Positions 1 to 10,006 of a DNA stretch of 64,000 bases are shown here, piece after piece (within the stretch, counting starts at the first letter, position 1; every line of letters begins with the position of its first letter). Where the stretch lies: NCBI GenBank assembly GCA_028355575.1, contig JAOMSY010000004.1:1-64000 (forward strand), in the 5' to 3' direction. Under the pieces are notes generated by a model. The model did no database searches. It was not told where the DNA came from and worked only from the letters and a program-made list of their open reading frames with translations. A program made the translations under genes and the position numbers. This DNA is from Francisellaceae bacterium (GTDB lineage: Bacteria > Pseudomonadota > Gammaproteobacteria > Francisellales > Francisellaceae).

Positions 1-88
1 ATTCATGTTTAACAAATTAAAATCACGATTATTAATGATCAAAAAATCGATACATTAGATTAGGTATAACAGTTACTAATGTAAGACA

Positions 89-544
89 CTAAATCATTTC
101 AGTAGCTATTTTATTATTACCTATTTCTATAATGTTTGAATATATTTTTTTATGACCTAAGTATTTGAAGTAAAGTTTGTAATTTTCAAACTTAGTAGTT
201 AAATCTTTTGAAATATAAATCTTATTAAATGTGGCTGTTACAATAGCATTTGAGAGTTTAAAATTAGCGCTATTTATTATCCTTTCAGCACCCTGATTTT
301 TTGCTATTTCTTCAAAGCCATTTGACCAATCATTGTTTATCGGCTGAATATAATAATTTGAACTTTTTTCATCGTGACTTCTATAAGATGCATCTTTAAT
401 AAATTTGTTCAAAGTATTTTCATATTTAGCAAAATCAGATGTGTATTGAAATCCATCGCTCACACCCTTCCCGCATGAAAAGCAGGCTAAAATAATAAAG
501 ATTAAAACTAATGTAGAAATTGAAACGCTTATAATATTTTTCAT
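89..544 (-). CDS. Putative lipoprotein/secreted protein of unknown function, paralog of 2266..2748
   Basis: 151-aa ORF with hydrophobic N-terminus ending in a Cys (IILACFSCGKG); central ~85 aa nearly identical to the ORF at 2266..2748. Confidence 0.7.
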   Translation of the reverse strand: MKNIISVSISTLVLIFIILACFSCGKGVSDGFQYTSDFAKYENTLNKFIKDASYRSHDEKSSNYYIQPINNDWSNGFEEIAKNQGAERIINSANFKLSNAIVTATFNKIYISKDLTTKFENYKLYFKYLGHKKIYSNIIEIGNNKIATEMI

Positions 545-580
545 AGTAGAACGTCTCGCAAGAATAGGTTAATTTTTATA

Positions 581-2059
581 TTAGCTGGCAAGTTTTTGAG
601 GATTTGCATAATAGTTTTGAACGGTATTCATTAGCCAACCACCATCAGACAAAGATTTTGTCTGGGTAGAGTCTGTTCTGTCTCGTGCAATATTATCTAC
701 CATACCCGTGGTTGAACCACCTCCCCATAATACTGCAACCACATTGTTATCTACTAACTCACTGGTGTTTGGTTGTGTCCAGTCATATTTACCAACACTA
801 CCAGTTTGATCCATAGTCAAGTAGTTGCCAATACTTCCGTTATATTTATATGCAATAGGCATAGAAGTATTTAAATTTAAGCTACTTAAAAATGGAATTA
901 CCTGTGCGGGATTAGTAACAAATGTCGATGGCGTATATTCGCTCAAACCAGATCCAAAAATATAATCTGGTTCTGTGCCAATAGTTACTGGCTGAGCTTT
1001 GTCACCACTAGATTGAACCAGGTGGCCACCTGGGATTTGCCATAATACTGCTGGAGAAGAAACATGGCTTGACACACCACCTATATAACTCAAATAGTTA
1101 TGCATATCCCTCGCATTGAATAAATAACCTAGGTTAATAACATTGCTAGCTGATTGAGCGCTTGAAACAGAAGTCAGAGCTGAATAATCATTAGCTTCAT
1201 ATTTATCGAATACGATGAAATCAGGTTTATAGCTTGATGAATATGCTTTTGTTTCATCCAAAATGCCATTGACTGTATCGACATTAGTTAAAACATCAGT
1301 ACTATTACCGTGAACAAAATTTGCATTACCTCCAGCCCAAGTATTGACAACCCAGCCATAATTTACTGATGTGAAATACGTACTAAGGATATAGTTATTG
1401 GCTTCAATAAATCCTTTTACATCATTACTAAAATTTGGTACATCTTTAGCCACAATACCTTCAGCTGTTAGTGCATCTAACACTGCTTTATTTATGTTTA
1501 CATTTTTAAACTGATAGTCCTCTTCATTATCAGTATGTATTTGACCTAAAAAATCAGGGTTTAAAATAATAGCGCCATATTTATTGGCAGAAGTTGGTTT
1601 TGCTTTGGCAAGTGCTTGACCATTAAGTATTACATTTTCAAAGCCCCATTGCATTTGGTTTTGATTATCCCAGTCATAGTCTTTTGGGTCATACTGTTTA
1701 TTACCAGTCCCATCAATATTTAGTCCAACACTTAGGTTTAAATCATAAACAACAACGACTGGTTGGGTTTGGCTGCTGATAGCTTGAGCTTGAGAAATAA
1801 TAGCATTTGTTGGCCCCATATCAGATGAAGAGGGAGCTGAGCTAGAGACTGTTCCAGCATTATCATACAACGCATAAGCAAATAAAAAGTCCAACTTGTC
1901 ACTTCCAGAAAACGAAGTAGTTACAGTATCAGTAAAGTCTGTCACTGTACCCATTGCTAAATAATCAGGCCAGGATATAGGTGTTTTTTCAGCAGCATTT
2001 GCTGAGATAGTTGATGATAAGCATAAAGAAACAAGAACAGTGGTAAGTAGTTTTTTCAT
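581..2059 (-). CDS. Secreted protein of unknown function (492 aa), possibly glycosidase-like
   Basis: Long ORF with clear Sec signal peptide (MKKLLTTVLVSLCLSSTISANAAEK); family not confidently recognised. Confidence 0.75.
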   Translation of the reverse strand: MKKLLTTVLVSLCLSSTISANAAEKTPISWPDYLAMGTVTDFTDTVTTSFSGSDKLDFLFAYALYDNAGTVSSSAPSSSDMGPTNAIISQAQAISSQTQPVVVVYDLNLSVGLNIDGTGNKQYDPKDYDWDNQNQMQWGFENVILNGQALAKAKPTSANKYGAIILNPDFLGQIHTDNEEDYQFKNVNINKAVLDALTAEGIVAKDVPNFSNDVKGFIEANNYILSTYFTSVNYGWVVNTWAGGNANFVHGNSTDVLTNVDTVNGILDETKAYSSSYKPDFIVFDKYEANDYSALTSVSSAQSASNVINLGYLFNARDMHNYLSYIGGVSSHVSSPAVLWQIPGGHLVQSSGDKAQPVTIGTEPDYIFGSGLSEYTPSTFVTNPAQVIPFLSSLNLNTSMPIAYKYNGSIGNYLTMDQTGSVGKYDWTQPNTSELVDNNVVAVLWGGGSTTGMVDNIARDRTDSTQTKSLSDGGWLMNTVQNYYANPQKLAS

Positions 2060-2265
2060 AATATTTTTTCTTCTGTTTAAGTTGAGTTCTATTTTACTGT
2101 AATTATTTATTTAAATTAGGACTACTTAGAGGGTTTACATATATCAATTTTCAGTGTAAGAGAATGGAAAAGAATATGAATTTTTAAAAATTTTAATTTA
2201 AAAATATTTATGTCATGAAATAAGGTATCAGGTTATTTAGATTCGACTTTTATCATGATATTGCA

Positions 2266-2748
2266 CTAAATTAATTCAACGCTTAACTTATTATCATTCA
2301 CCTCTATAACATTTGAATATATATTTTTATGTCCCACGTATTTAAAGTAAATATTGTATTTTTTAGCATTTGAATCTTTTGAAATATAAATCTTATTAAA
2401 TGTGGCTGTTACGATAGAGTTTGAGAGTTTAAAATTAGCTCTATTTATTATCCTTTCAGCACCCTGATTTTTTGCTATTTCTTCAAAGCCATTTGACCAA
2501 TCATTGTTTATTGGCTGAATATAATAATTTGAACTTTTTTCAGCGTGACTTCTATGAGATGCATCTTTAATAAATTTGTTCAAAGTGTTTTCATATTTGG
2601 CAAAATCAGATGTGTATTGAAATCCATCGCTCATTGCTTTCCCGCAAGAAAAACAAGCTAAAACTATGAAAATTAGGAGTGTAGTAGCGAATGAACGTTT
2701 TATTAAAGGTATCATCATATATCTTACGTTGCTTGATATCAGATACAT
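2266..2748 (-). CDS. Putative lipoprotein/secreted protein of unknown function, paralog of 89..544; likely starts at an internal Met
   Basis: N-terminal hydrophobic segment followed by FSCGKAMSDGFQYTSDFAKYENTLNKFIKDAS, shared with 89..544. Confidence 0.7.
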   Translation of the reverse strand: MYLISSNVRYMMIPLIKRSFATTLLIFIVLACFSCGKAMSDGFQYTSDFAKYENTLNKFIKDASHRSHAEKSSNYYIQPINNDWSNGFEEIAKNQGAERIINRANFKLSNSIVTATFNKIYISKDSNAKKYNIYFKYVGHKNIYSNVIEVNDNKLSVELI

Positions 2749-2846
2749 TATAATGAGATCGATATTTAATCAAATAGCCCAAAATGGTTAGATTATAAAT
2801 TTGGGTTTATATTGATAGGTTTTGATATATGATTCGCGTCAATATT

Positions 2847-3752
2847 TTAATCTTTCAATTCAGGCCTAGGAATATTATTAAACTCTTTTGGATTGGCTGA
2901 CTGGCACTGTTGCATGATTTTTCCGCCATCAGAAGCAATATCCTTAAGGACTATTTTAGCGCCATATATTGCTTTAGGCATAGATTTAGAAGCTAAATCT
3001 TTAACATCAGCATCGTATTTACTATCTGATGCGCTAAGTAAACAAGCAGCCCATTTGAATTGATAAAAATTCGTTTGCTCTAAAGATGGTTTTTCAAACT
3101 TTATTGGATCAAGACTTCTAGCTAATCCAAAGATACTTCTATATGGATCATTCCCTAAATCAGTAACATTCATTGGTAAGCTATTAAATGGATTTCCATT
3201 ATCTGAGTTATCAGATATTTTTTCATACTTATTCTCATCTTTAGAATAGTAATATGGCCATAGCTGATTATTCTCAATCATTTTGTCCCAAACCGTCGTA
3301 GGTGAATATGAATCGGGATAAGTTTGCACCACTTTTATATAAACTTCAGGATCACCATCAACTTTGTTAAATAATAAATCTAACGCATAGGCCAAGTGAT
3401 GATGGTCAACTAAGAAATATTCATGATGATATTCCACAACAGGTATGTAGTTCTCTTTTAAATAATCTTTAAGCTCGTGTTGATAGCAATCTGAGGTTGA
3501 ATATCCATCTTGACCAGAATATTCTTTCATAATGTTACATCTCGATACAATCCCTTCAAGTTCAGGAAGCTGTTTTTTTTCAGCTTGAAAATAACCAACA
3601 TTTTTTTGTGTTGGATGAAGTTCATTCAAAGGTACTTTTTCTAAATCTGATTTTTTAAGACTTGTTCCTGCAAATGCAAGATTTACAGATAAAATAGCTA
3701 ACGCACCAATTGAAAATTTAGTAAAATTATTAGTAGAAATACCGCTTAACAT
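2847..3752 (-). CDS. Exported ParB-like (ParB/Srx fold, ParBc_2-type) protein
   Basis: N-terminal signal-like segment (IGALAILSVNLAFAG), then KVPLNELHPTQ...YIPVVEYHHEYFLVDHHHLAYAL, typical of putative ParB-like nuclease domain. Confidence 0.65.
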   Translation of the reverse strand: MLSGISTNNFTKFSIGALAILSVNLAFAGTSLKKSDLEKVPLNELHPTQKNVGYFQAEKKQLPELEGIVSRCNIMKEYSGQDGYSTSDCYQHELKDYLKENYIPVVEYHHEYFLVDHHHLAYALDLLFNKVDGDPEVYIKVVQTYPDSYSPTTVWDKMIENNQLWPYYYSKDENKYEKISDNSDNGNPFNSLPMNVTDLGNDPYRSIFGLARSLDPIKFEKPSLEQTNFYQFKWAACLLSASDSKYDADVKDLASKSMPKAIYGAKIVLKDIASDGGKIMQQCQSANPKEFNNIPRPELKD

Positions 3753-3893
3753 TTTCTCTCCAGCTGCTTCGTAAAACTTGCGGAAAGTATAATCTCCGTA
3801 TAATTATTAATCAATAGAGCAAATGTCACGAAGTGTCACATAAAAATAAATGTCCTTTAATATAGACATAAGATCTATCATTAAAAAATCAAA

Positions 3894-5444
3894 TCAACAA
3901 TGGTCAGATATTATACCTTGGTCTTTATGGCGTAGTTTCTTAGTTGAAAAACCATGGGCAATATCAAAATCGATTGAATCAAGAAACTCAAATGATTCTT
4001 GGAATGAATCGAGCAAATTATGAACCATATTGCCAGAAATATTGCTTTTAACAACAATTCTAAACATTGTCTTATCAGACTTTTGGTCAGAAAATAAAGG
4101 TGCTAATTTTTCTGTTAATGGGTGATTAAATCCCATTTTGTAGGCACTAACATACCAATGATGTTGTGATAAGGCATTTTGCAAATCAACATCATTAAAA
4201 CGTAATTCACATTCTGGGTTCAACATTGCTGTGACTACAGGCAGGCAATGCGTATCGCCATTGTCTAAAAACACAAACCTAGGCTTACCTTTATAAGTCA
4301 TTGCTTTTAAGCCATCACGGATCATTTTGGCATGATGCATCATGTGGTTACATACATCTTGATAACCATGTAAACCATATCTTAAAAATTTATAGTATTG
4401 AACATATACGCCGCTTGCTGGTCTTGAAAAATTAAGTGTATACGAATCTGCTTTGCCGCCTAAATAAGTAACAGAGATTGCCACATGTTCACTTAAACCT
4501 TTGCGCTGTCTCCAAACAACCCAACCTGTGCCACAACATGATTCACCATATTTATGTCCACTAGAAGAAATTGACAATACGTTATTTAATCTAAAATCCC
4601 AAGCAGGAAGATCTTGTTGGAAAGGTGCAATAAATCCACCTGATGCTGCATCAACATGGATACCAACCTGAAAGCCTTTTTCTTTATTAATATCATTAAT
4701 AACATCATTCACTTCCCATACTGGGTCATATTGACCACCATAATGGTTACCCATAATACATACCACACCAATTGTGTGTTCATCAATTGCATCTTTGACT
4801 GCTTGCGGATCAACTGTAAATGTACTTGATTTAGGTTGTACAAGTTTACAGTCAATATCCATATACTTAATTAATTTTTCCCAGGCGGCTTGGTAGCATG
4901 TTGATATGACAATATTAGGACGCTTGGATAACACTTGCTCTTCTGTTAAGTCATTTTTTTCAGCATACCATTTACGCCAACGGAATTTCAAAGCCAAACC
5001 AGCAAGTAAACATGCCTCGGTAGACCCTACAGTTCCAGCTCCTGCATATACACCATACTCGTCATAATCATCAGGTTTTGGGCAGTTCCAAAGGTGAGCA
5101 ATCATGTTAACTAAACGATCGTGCATTTTATAAGATTGTGGGTAAACAGTTTGGTCAGCCAGGTTAACCTTTAAGCCCATTAGAGCAACCTCTTGCTCTT
5201 CTCTTTCAAAGTCAACATTAACATAAGAAGATGTATTTAGTTGAGGTTGAAAGTCCAACAAGCAATTATCCTCAATGACTGCTTTGACTGAAGCTGCTTC
5301 GCTGCTATGATCAGGTATATGGTTTGGATGTTCTTCTAAAACATCACTTAAGCTCTCTCTCGCTGAAAGCCCCGTACTATTTGCATCTATTACTGATTTT
5401 AAATAAGCGACTTGTTTTTTAAGCTCTTCAATTTCGTTAGCCAT
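3894..5444 (-). CDS. gadB: Glutamate decarboxylase (PLP-dependent)
   Basis: Group II PLP decarboxylase motifs (HVDAASGGFIAPF, SISSSGHKYGESCCGTGWVVWR); start placed at MANEIEEL, preceded by GGAGAT. Confidence 0.9.
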   Translation of the reverse strand: MANEIEELKKQVAYLKSVIDANSTGLSARESLSDVLEEHPNHIPDHSSEAASVKAVIEDNCLLDFQPQLNTSSYVNVDFEREEQEVALMGLKVNLADQTVYPQSYKMHDRLVNMIAHLWNCPKPDDYDEYGVYAGAGTVGSTEACLLAGLALKFRWRKWYAEKNDLTEEQVLSKRPNIVISTCYQAAWEKLIKYMDIDCKLVQPKSSTFTVDPQAVKDAIDEHTIGVVCIMGNHYGGQYDPVWEVNDVINDINKEKGFQVGIHVDAASGGFIAPFQQDLPAWDFRLNNVLSISSSGHKYGESCCGTGWVVWRQRKGLSEHVAISVTYLGGKADSYTLNFSRPASGVYVQYYKFLRYGLHGYQDVCNHMMHHAKMIRDGLKAMTYKGKPRFVFLDNGDTHCLPVVTAMLNPECELRFNDVDLQNALSQHHWYVSAYKMGFNHPLTEKLAPLFSDQKSDKTMFRIVVKSNISGNMVHNLLDSFQESFEFLDSIDFDIAHGFSTKKLRHKDQGIISDHC

Positions 5445-5530
5445 AAAAATATCTCCAATATAATTAAGTTCTCGCATATATTGTAGCATCGACTTTTGGT
5501 AAAACCAGCTTCTGTATTAAACTGGATAAT

Positions 5531-6004
5531 TTAGATACGTTTACGTTTTAATAAACGAATATATAAAGATCGAACCTCTTTATTTACTTCATCAATATCA
5601 AACTTTGCTTTTGGATCATAAGCTGATTGAATCAATAATGATATATTTTCGCTATTTTGTGAAAATTGTTTTAGGTAGCTCACCCACTCATTTCCATGCA
5701 GAGTCATAAGAGATTTATTGGATGTTGATTTTAAAACAGCTTGTTTAAGCAATATTGAAATACGGCTTGAGTATAAATGACTGTTATCTTTATATTCATT
5801 GTATACATCATCTACTTTAGATAGTAAATTTTGCTCTATTTTCTTTTTGATGCGCCAATAGAAATAGAAAGCGATTAAACTAATCAAGATCAAAAGAATA
5901 ATTACATCCAATATATACCAGCCTGGCGCCATATCCCACCAAGGTTGATTTGAGCTAGGAAGATGAATACCTTTTAGTTGCGATAATAATTCTTCTTTTG
6001 TCAT
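5531..6004 (-). CDS. DUF4381 domain protein
   Basis: Single TM with LPSSNQPWWDMAPGWYIL N-terminus typical of DUF4381; 3' of the DUF58 gene. Confidence 0.75.
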   Translation of the reverse strand: MTKEELLSQLKGIHLPSSNQPWWDMAPGWYILDVIILLILISLIAFYFYWRIKKKIEQNLLSKVDDVYNEYKDNSHLYSSRISILLKQAVLKSTSNKSLMTLHGNEWVSYLKQFSQNSENISLLIQSAYDPKAKFDIDEVNKEVRSLYIRLLKRKRI

Positions 6005-6951
6005 TTCTGAACCATTTGCAATGCTAATTTAATATTTTTAACCACATCATCATTTGTGGCGATATTTACATACCCCGCTCTGTAAGACCTAAACAATTTG
6101 TCAAGCAGCTCAATTTTACTCTCGAATAAACTCTGGTAATCCTGTTTATCTTTATCACTATTTATACTGACATTTAAGCGCTTTACTCCATCAGAAAATG
6201 GGAAATTTCCTAAGGGAAGTGATTTCTCTAATGGGTCATACACGTGAATATTCAATACTTCATTATGTTGACAGATTTGAACGTATTCTCGAATCAACTC
6301 CTCGCTATTAATACTTAGGTGGGCAAAATCGCTTATAATATAAATTAACGTGCCTGGCTTTAATACTCTTCTTAAACGCTTTAAATAAACCAGCAACATA
6401 TTGGCTGGATTTTTAGTTTTATGCTTTACAAAATCTTCATTACCTAAGGTACTTATAAAATTAAGTATCCCTTTTCGCCCACTGGTGGGTCTGAGCTCTT
6501 TATGCAAAGCCTCTGAAAATACAAACCCGCCCACTCGATCTTTTTTGCCTAACGCGCTCCAGGCAATAATCGAAGCAACCTCCGCAGCAATAACAGACTT
6601 GAATGTTTTTTTAGTACCAAACTGCATTGATGTTGACATATCAACCAGTAACAGAATTGGGCGCTCCCTTTCTTCCTTATAAAGTTTAGTGTGTGGAATT
6701 CCTGTACGGGCAGTTACACGCCAATCTATATGTCGTATATCATCATTTGAGTCATAAAGACGCACTTCATCAAAGTCAATCCCTCGTCCTTTAAAATGAG
6801 AAAGATGATCACCAGCGCGTAAATAGGCAACTTTCTTTTTAGATTTTAATTCTAATAACCCAGATTGATACCTTAAACTTAAAAGTTTTTTAAAGTCTGG
6901 TACTAATCCATATTTTGTTATTTTATGCATAGACATGCGTATTACCAACAA
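6001..6951 (-). CDS. DUF58 domain protein
   Basis: GRGIDFDEVRLYDSNDDIRHIDWRVTARTGIPHTKLYKEERERPILLLVDMS, typical DUF58; real start may be one of the internal Mets. Confidence 0.85.
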   Translation of the reverse strand: MLVIRMSMHKITKYGLVPDFKKLLSLRYQSGLLELKSKKKVAYLRAGDHLSHFKGRGIDFDEVRLYDSNDDIRHIDWRVTARTGIPHTKLYKEERERPILLLVDMSTSMQFGTKKTFKSVIAAEVASIIAWSALGKKDRVGGFVFSEALHKELRPTSGRKGILNFISTLGNEDFVKHKTKNPANMLLVYLKRLRRVLKPGTLIYIISDFAHLSINSEELIREYVQICQHNEVLNIHVYDPLEKSLPLGNFPFSDGVKRLNVSINSDKDKQDYQSLFESKIELLDKLFRSYRAGYVNIATNDDVVKNIKLALQMVQK

Positions 6952-6954
6952 TAG

Positions 6955-7917
6955 TTATGGTACAGGTACCTTGTTCACTAGCTCTTGAATGACATCATCA
7001 GCAGTAATACCTTCAGCTTCAGCTTCGAATGAGATTAAGACTCTATGTCTAAATACATCTGGTAAAATAGCTTGTATATCATCTGGAGAAACAAAGTCTT
7101 TGCCACTTAACCAAGCATGGGCTCTAGCACATCGATCAAGCGCAATTGTAGCACGTGGGCTTACACCGTACCTTATTTGTGACTGAAGCTCATCGCTATA
7201 TCTTTCTGGATTTCTTGTCGCCATAACAAGTTCAACTAAATATCTTTCTAGTGGTTCTGAAATATGTAAATTTAATACTTCTTTTCTAGCTTGGAATAAT
7301 ATTTCTTGCGTTAATTTTTCTGGGATATCAATATCAGGTTTTGCCAATTCTTCTCTATTTAGTCTTAATATTTTCAATTCAGAATCGACATCAGGATAAG
7401 TGATATTAACTTGAAGCAAAAATCGGTCAAGTTGTGCCTCGGGTAACGGATAAGTCCCCTCTTGTTCAATAGGATTCTGGGTTGCCATTACCAAGAACAA
7501 ATCACTTAAAGGATAACTGGTATGGCCAACTGTTATTTGTCGTTCAGCCATTGCTTCAAGTAACGCTGATTGTACTTTAGCTGGGGCTCTATTAATTTCA
7601 TCAGCTAAAACAAGATTATGGAACAATGGTCCTTTCTGGAACTCGAATGTACCTTCTTGTGGTCGATACACCTCAGATCCCGTCAAATCAGCTGGCAACA
7701 AGTCAGGCGTAAATTGAATACGTTGAAAATCACCCTCAATAGCTTTTGATAATGAATGGATTGCTTTGGTTTTTGCTAATCCAGGAGCACCTTCAACCAG
7801 CATGTGTCCATCAGCTAAAATAGCAATAAGTAGTCGATTAACAAGTTTGCTTTGGCCAATAATATGAGATTCAACATATTTTTTCAGAAGGTGAAAAGCA
7901 TTAAAACATTCAGACAT
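6955..7917 (-). CDS. MoxR family AAA ATPase
   Basis: Walker A region VEGAPGLAKTK, ADEINRAPAKVQSALLEAMAERQITVG, ATQNPIEQEGTYPLPEAQLDRF; start placed at MSECFNAF. Confidence 0.9.
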   Translation of the reverse strand: MSECFNAFHLLKKYVESHIIGQSKLVNRLLIAILADGHMLVEGAPGLAKTKAIHSLSKAIEGDFQRIQFTPDLLPADLTGSEVYRPQEGTFEFQKGPLFHNLVLADEINRAPAKVQSALLEAMAERQITVGHTSYPLSDLFLVMATQNPIEQEGTYPLPEAQLDRFLLQVNITYPDVDSELKILRLNREELAKPDIDIPEKLTQEILFQARKEVLNLHISEPLERYLVELVMATRNPERYSDELQSQIRYGVSPRATIALDRCARAHAWLSGKDFVSPDDIQAILPDVFRHRVLISFEAEAEGITADDVIQELVNKVPVP

Positions 7918-8078
7918 TATAATCCTTATATATTGCTTTAAATAATTCAAATATAACCAAAATATGTGAAGATAAAAAGACTGTTACTACCACTTAAAAG
8001 GAATAATATGACATAGCTGGATATTGTACATTGAATATCAGATAATTATTACAAGATAAGTAACTTTAAGGAGTGGTT

Positions 8079-8366
8079 ATGAAACTAAGATTTTTATCTA
8101 GTATAGCAATACTCATATCGACTACCGTTGCATATGCAAACCCTTTTCTAACAGCGGTCGCCGTGACTGCCACCAGTTCTACAATTGCAACTGGCTCTGC
8201 AGTATATATGCGCAATAATGGTATTAATACTCAAATTGTTAATACGAATGTTGGGCCAGTTGCCATACCTGCGCCATACGCTTCTGACTACAATTCACAG
8301 GAACCAAATTACTACCAGGAGCAAGAACAAGCCCAACAGCAGAAAGTTGACTTTATGAGTAACTGA
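8079..8366 (+). CDS. Small exported hypothetical protein
   Basis: Signal peptide MKLRFLSSIAILISTTVAYA, Q/E-rich C-terminus; GGAG upstream. Confidence 0.55.
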   Translation: MKLRFLSSIAILISTTVAYANPFLTAVAVTATSSTIATGSAVYMRNNGINTQIVNTNVGPVAIPAPYASDYNSQEPNYYQEQEQAQQQKVDFMSN

Positions 8367-8456
8367 TTCTGTAATTAGTTAACTAGTTCAAAAAATGTTT
8401 TAAATTTACCTCAAATATCAGTATCATATTTTGAGTTATAATATTGGAGTAAAGAA

Positions 8457-9290
8457 GTGTCAAAGGCTGCTGTTGTTCAAATGAGCTCTTGTGCTTCAAT
8501 CGGTACAAATTTAATTGCTGCTAAAAAATTAATTACCAGAGCGGCAAAAATGGGTGCAAAATTAATTATTCTACCCGAATGTTTTTCAGTTTTAGGTGAC
8601 CCATCGGTCTATTATGTTAATCGTGAAATTCTTGGTGAAGGACGTGTTCAATCATATATCTCCAATCTAGCCAGAGAATTACGTGTTTGGATAGTTGCTG
8701 GATCAATTCCTATTGTTTGTGATAAATCACCTTCAAGCGTTTACAACGCATCTATACTTTACAATAGCCTAGGTGAGTTTGTAGATGCTTATTATAAAAT
8801 ACATTTATTTGATGTTGATGTTAGTGAAAGCGAAGCATATAGAGAGTCTGACTATTTCTATCCAGGAGACAAAGTTGTTGTTCAAGACACTCCAGTAGGT
8901 CGTTTAGGGATGTCAATTTGTTATGATGTGCGCTTCCCTGAATTGTATAGAAGCATGCTCGACCAAGGTGCAGAAATAATTTGCGTGCCAAGTATGTTCA
9001 CAGCAATAACCGGCGCTGCCCATTGGGAGCCTCTGCTTAGAGCCAGAGCAATAGAGAATCAGTGTTATATACTAGCATCAGGTCAGTCTGGCTATCACAA
9101 TGATACTGGAAGACTAAGCTATGGTCATAGCATGATAATCAACGCTTGGGGAGAGGTTCTAGGATGCTGTGAAATCGGTGAAGGTGTTGTTGTCGCTGAT
9201 ATAGATCTTGACCATCAAGCTAGACTTAAAAAGACTTTCCCATCCACAAAAAATAGACGATTTAATTTAAAATATAATCTTAAAAAATAG
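8457..9290 (+). CDS. Carbon-nitrogen hydrolase (nitrilase superfamily, Nit-like)
   Basis: Glu-Lys-Cys motifs: LIILPECFS, YYKIHLFD, GMSICYDVRFPELYR; GTG start. Confidence 0.88.
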   Translation: MSKAAVVQMSSCASIGTNLIAAKKLITRAAKMGAKLIILPECFSVLGDPSVYYVNREILGEGRVQSYISNLARELRVWIVAGSIPIVCDKSPSSVYNASILYNSLGEFVDAYYKIHLFDVDVSESEAYRESDYFYPGDKVVVQDTPVGRLGMSICYDVRFPELYRSMLDQGAEIICVPSMFTAITGAAHWEPLLRARAIENQCYILASGQSGYHNDTGRLSYGHSMIINAWGEVLGCCEIGEGVVVADIDLDHQARLKKTFPSTKNRRFNLKYNLKK

Positions 9291-9367
9291 TTTCTTACAT
9301 ACGCCAAAAAATTCTGCTAAAGTTAAATTACATTTATTACTTCTTGTAACGAAACTGGCTAATAATT

Positions 9368-10006
9368 ATGAAATTTAAACTCATATCAGTAATTATTTTC
9401 GGATTTATTGCCAGCGGCTGCGCTATGATAAGCGGTAAAAGTCCAAATAATAACTCGCATAACTCAGAAAAATATCAAAAATATTCAGACTCAGACATTA
9501 AATATAACGCACTGAATGCATTAGACAGATATCCCAATATTAACAAAAATGGGAATGTTGAAATTACAGTATTTGACCATATCATATTACTGCTTGGTCA
9601 AGTCCCCGATAAGTCAAACGAAATAGCACTAGCAAATGATATGGCTAAAATACCTGGCGTAATCAAGGTTTTCAATCAACTTACCGTTGGACCACCGGCT
9701 ACATTTTCTGATTACACGAGTGATAGTTGGATAACCACAAAAGTTATCTCAACATTATTGTCAGAAGGCATTAGCAGCTCTAAATTCAAAATCATTACTG
9801 AAAATGGCGTTGTTTACATGATGGGGGTTGTTTCGAAATATGAAGGCCATAGAGCTTCAATTGTTGCGAGTAAAGTTGATGGTGTAAAAAAAGTTGTAAA
9901 CCTATACTCTTACATAAACCCCAATATTTATCCTGATGATGTAAAAAAACCTAGTGTTAATCAAGTACAAATAGATAATGGTAATGCACTAAATCCTATA
10001 TATTAA
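9368..10006 (+). CDS. BON-domain lipoprotein (DolP/OsmY-like)
   Basis: Lipobox FIASGC and two BON-like domains (GNVEITVFDHIILLLGQVPDKSNEI; NGVVYMMGVVSKYEGHRAS...VDGVKKVVN). Confidence 0.8.
   Translation: MKFKLISVIIFGFIASGCAMISGKSPNNNSHNSEKYQKYSDSDIKYNALNALDRYPNINKNGNVEITVFDHIILLLGQVPDKSNEIALANDMAKIPGVIKVFNQLTVGPPATFSDYTSDSWITTKVISTLLSEGISSSKFKIITENGVVYMMGVVSKYEGHRASIVASKVDGVKKVVNLYSYINPNIYPDDVKKPSVNQVQIDNGNALNPIY

Noticed and set aside
6401-6682. Plus-strand 93-aa ORF
   Set aside because: Lies antisense within the DUF58 gene, low-complexity composition, no domain; overlap artefact.
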